A DNA stretch of 64,000 bases from Emticicia sp. BO119 (GTDB taxonomy: Bacteria > Bacteroidota > Bacteroidia > Cytophagales > Spirosomataceae): the NCBI RefSeq assembly GCF_013912375.1, contig NZ_JACETV010000005.1, forward strand, positions 1 through 64,000. Direction: 5' to 3'. The notes beneath the pieces were generated by a model. The model searched no databases and was not told the origin of the DNA. It saw only the letters and a list, made by a program, of their open reading frames with translations. The position numbers were made by a program, and so were the translations under genes. This document shows, piece after piece, positions 62,806 to 64,000 of this stretch (the stretch's first letter is position 1; every line of letters starts with the position of its first letter).

Positions 62806-62837
62806 AAACAGCCCAATGAATGGCTATCAGGCTGTTT
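62806..62837 (-). terminator. Terminator-like hairpin on the minus strand
   Basis: AAACAGCC (62806-62813) pairs with GGCTGTTT (62830-62837); on the minus strand it is followed by TTTTACAAATTTTTTC. It separates the two parts of the minus block. The gap 62838-62998 shows nothing else. Confidence 0.6.
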
Positions 62838-62998
62838 AGTGTTATTCTCTTCTCTATTCATCTTGCCACTCAGTTGCTCGGCATCAGGATGTGTAGGTTA
62901 TCCTGTTTTCAGTATGCCTTTCCTTATATAGCCGTTTTAAATGTCTTTACCGACGTAGCTGCAATCAAAAACCTAGCAAAAACGGATAGCTATTTATG

Positions 62999-63220
62999 TT
63001 ATTCATCTAAAAAATACTGCATGCTATTTGCCAAAAAAGCAACCTGTTTCCTCGTTAAATACAAAAATATTTCTCCTTTGCCATCGTTGATAGGAATTAC
63101 AAATGAGTATTTCGATTTTTCATCTACTTCACTCTCCTCAACTTTGAAATCTAATCTATCTACACTCAATTCTTTAGAATTGAGGTTTCCTGAACTGTCA
63201 GGATAAATTGTAACTTCCAT
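62999..63220 (-). CDS. Small hypothetical phage protein
   Basis: The protein has 73 residues from the ATG at 63220 (MEVTIYPDSSGNLNSKEL); the longer frame needs a TTG inside the preceding gene. Beta-rich; starts 4 nt after that gene. No family recognised. Confidence 0.55.
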   Translation of the reverse strand: MEVTIYPDSSGNLNSKELSVDRLDFKVEESEVDEKSKYSFVIPINDGKGEIFLYLTRKQVAFLANSMQYFLDE

Positions 63221-63224
63221 GCTT

Positions 63225-63434
63225 TCACTTTTTAAGTTCAATTAAACGGATCCTTACTTTCTTATTCTGATAAGGATTTGACGGGCTGATGTGGCAATCA
63301 TACAAATGCCCTAAACAGCAACCTATATCCATGCGCGTATGATGGTTGTAGATGCTTTTGAGTTTGTTGTAATACTCTGGATTATCTCCATTTAAAAACT
63401 CCACTAAATAGATATTTGTAGGACTGTAACGCAT
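63225..63434 (-). CDS. Small hypothetical phage protein
   Basis: The protein has 69 residues from the ATG at 63434 (MRYSPTNIYLVEFLNGDNP). A TTG at 63497 would extend it over palindrome P3 and is less likely. It contains GCCLGHLYDCH, possibly metal binding. It is divergent from the scaffold gene. Confidence 0.55.
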   Translation of the reverse strand: MRYSPTNIYLVEFLNGDNPEYYNKLKSIYNHHTRMDIGCCLGHLYDCHISPSNPYQNKKVRIRLIELKK

Positions 63435-63484
63435 TAGATAAACCCGTGTTAAAAGACTGTTCAACAAAGCTAAATAATTATTTT

Positions 63485-63526
63485 TATATTCACACAATAC
63501 ATATAATTTAAAATTTTTTATATTTA
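63485..63526 (+). promoter_or_regulatory. Palindrome P3 (imperfect) with TATATTTA box
   Basis: TATATTCA-CACAA-TACATATA (63485-63505) matches P1/P2 in all of one half and six of eight bases of the other, with the same 5-nt spacer. TATATTTA (63519-63526) follows 13 nt later and the scaffold gene starts 46 nt after that. Confidence 0.5.
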
Positions 63527-63571
63527 TCTGATAAATACATTTTCATTTAATTTTTCATCTAAAATTACACC

Positions 63572-64000
63572 ATGTCGTTAAAGGCGAAGATTATTCAAGC
63601 ATTAAAAGCCAAACACAAAAACAAAGGGTTTGGAGAAAAGGCATTCGATGCTGTTGCTACCTTTCTTGATGCAACCGTAACCGAAGAAACTGAAATTGAT
63701 ACCGCCATTGAAGGGGTAGAAGGTCTTTTAACAGGTTTTCAAGGCGATGCAGATGCACGCATCAATACTGCAATTGCAAAAGCCAAAACCGAAAAAGACA
63801 AAGAGGAAAAAGGTAAAGGTGGGGATGATACTGAGAAGGTAAAAACACCGCCAAATGAAGATGTACCAGAATGGGCGAAGGGGATGATTGAACTAAATAA
63901 AACTTTACTTTCAAAGGTAGAGGCTTTAGAAAAGGGCAAAACCACTGACACCCGAAAAACAGAACTTGAGGCTATTTTGAAAGACACGCCTGAATCATTC
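63572..64000 (+). CDS. Probable capsid scaffold/assembly protein (cut by window edge)
   Basis: At least 143 residues are visible. It is Lys/Glu-rich with helical, coiled-coil character after a globular start (KAKIIQALKAKHKNKGFGEKAF). A stretch of KAKTEKDKEEKGKGG lies in the middle, and the low-complexity, acidic/basic make-up fits phage scaffold proteins. The position after portal and MuF is where scaffold normally lies, before the major capsid gene that should follow to the right. Confidence 0.6.
   Translation, partial: MSLKAKIIQALKAKHKNKGFGEKAFDAVATFLDATVTEETEIDTAIEGVEGLLTGFQGDADARINTAIAKAKTEKDKEEKGKGGDDTEKVKTPPNEDVPEWAKGMIELNKTLLSKVEALEKGKTTDTRKTELEAILKDTPESF

Larger units (their letters stand above)
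32677..64000. mobile_element. Integrated tailed phage (prophage), right end outside window
   Basis: The element begins at the tRNA-Ala fragment. It carries an integrase, repressor and antirepressor-like genes, ERF recombinase, replication genes, methyltransferases, a DGR, terminase small and large subunits, portal, MuF head protein and a probable scaffold gene. Gene order is typical of Caudoviricetes with an SPP1-like head module. All modules present appear intact, so it may be inducible. Tail and lysis genes must lie to the right of the window. Confidence 0.92.

Noticed and set aside
62820-63206. 128-codon plus-strand frame
   Set aside because: It lies opposite two better-supported coupled minus-strand genes and a terminator; composition is that of an antisense shadow.
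1-64000. CRISPR array
   Set aside because: I looked for regularly spaced identical repeats of 25-40 nt and saw none; the clustered repeats found are the DGR copies, protein-coding head repeats and iteron-like units.

Overview
The window comes from an AT-rich Bacteroidota genome, most likely of the Cytophagales type; I cannot name a genus. The grounds are TTTG/TAnnTTTG promoters, near absence of Shine-Dalgarno sites, secreted DUF1080 and FG-GAP proteins, an ECF sigma operon, S74 'tail fiber domain' surface proteins and an Arm-DNA-binding tyrosine integrase. About half of the window is host chromosome. The rest, from about 32.7 kb to the right edge, is an integrated tailed phage that continues past the window.

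Bases 1-14.5 kb look like a defence island. On the minus strand sit an Eco57I-class adenine methyltransferase (cut by the left edge) and a phospholipase-D/SNF2 helicase, with a divergent STAS-HATPase-DUF4325 protein beside them. Next comes a two-gene AVAST-like system: a 1597-residue trypsin-like-protease/STAND NTPase and a metallo-beta-lactamase-fold partner. Bases 14.8-22.1 kb are a minus-strand set of secreted carbohydrate-oxidation proteins: two DUF1080 proteins, an FG-GAP propeller, an azurin-domain/beta-propeller protein and a PQQ-type sugar dehydrogenase. An ECF sigma operon follows (22.4-23.7 kb), then a second MBL-fold protein paired with a gluzincin metalloprotease (23.8-27.4 kb), two small genes, a response regulator, a GAF-HisKA-PAS protein without an ATPase domain, and an S74 surface fibre protein.

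The prophage starts at a 45-nt copy of the 3' end of tRNA-Ala(GGC) (32677-32721). Leftward genes are the integrase, regulators, a lysogenic-conversion-like cassette (a second S74 fibre, a small membrane protein, a lipoprotein) and an S24 repressor. Rightward from an operator/promoter region at 38.3 kb come early genes (ERF recombinase, helicase-methyltransferase fusion), then a diversity-generating retroelement (DGR), then replication genes (initiator, DnaC-like ATPase), a C5 methyltransferase, many small early genes, terminase, portal, MuF head protein and the start of a probable scaffold gene. A minus-strand block of small genes (60.8-63.4 kb) interrupts the head genes.

The main discovery is the DGR at 44.26-46.26 kb. 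Two tandem target genes end in variable repeats, followed by the template repeat and then a reverse transcriptase with DGR signature motifs. In the 45-nt variable core the two variable repeats differ from the template at 11 and 10 positions, and all 21 differences fall on template adenines. The targets are small proteins in the early region, not tail fibres. A second new observation is a palindrome, TATATGTA-N5-TACATATA, found at three phage intergenic sites, each a fixed short distance upstream of a TAnnTTTR promoter box.
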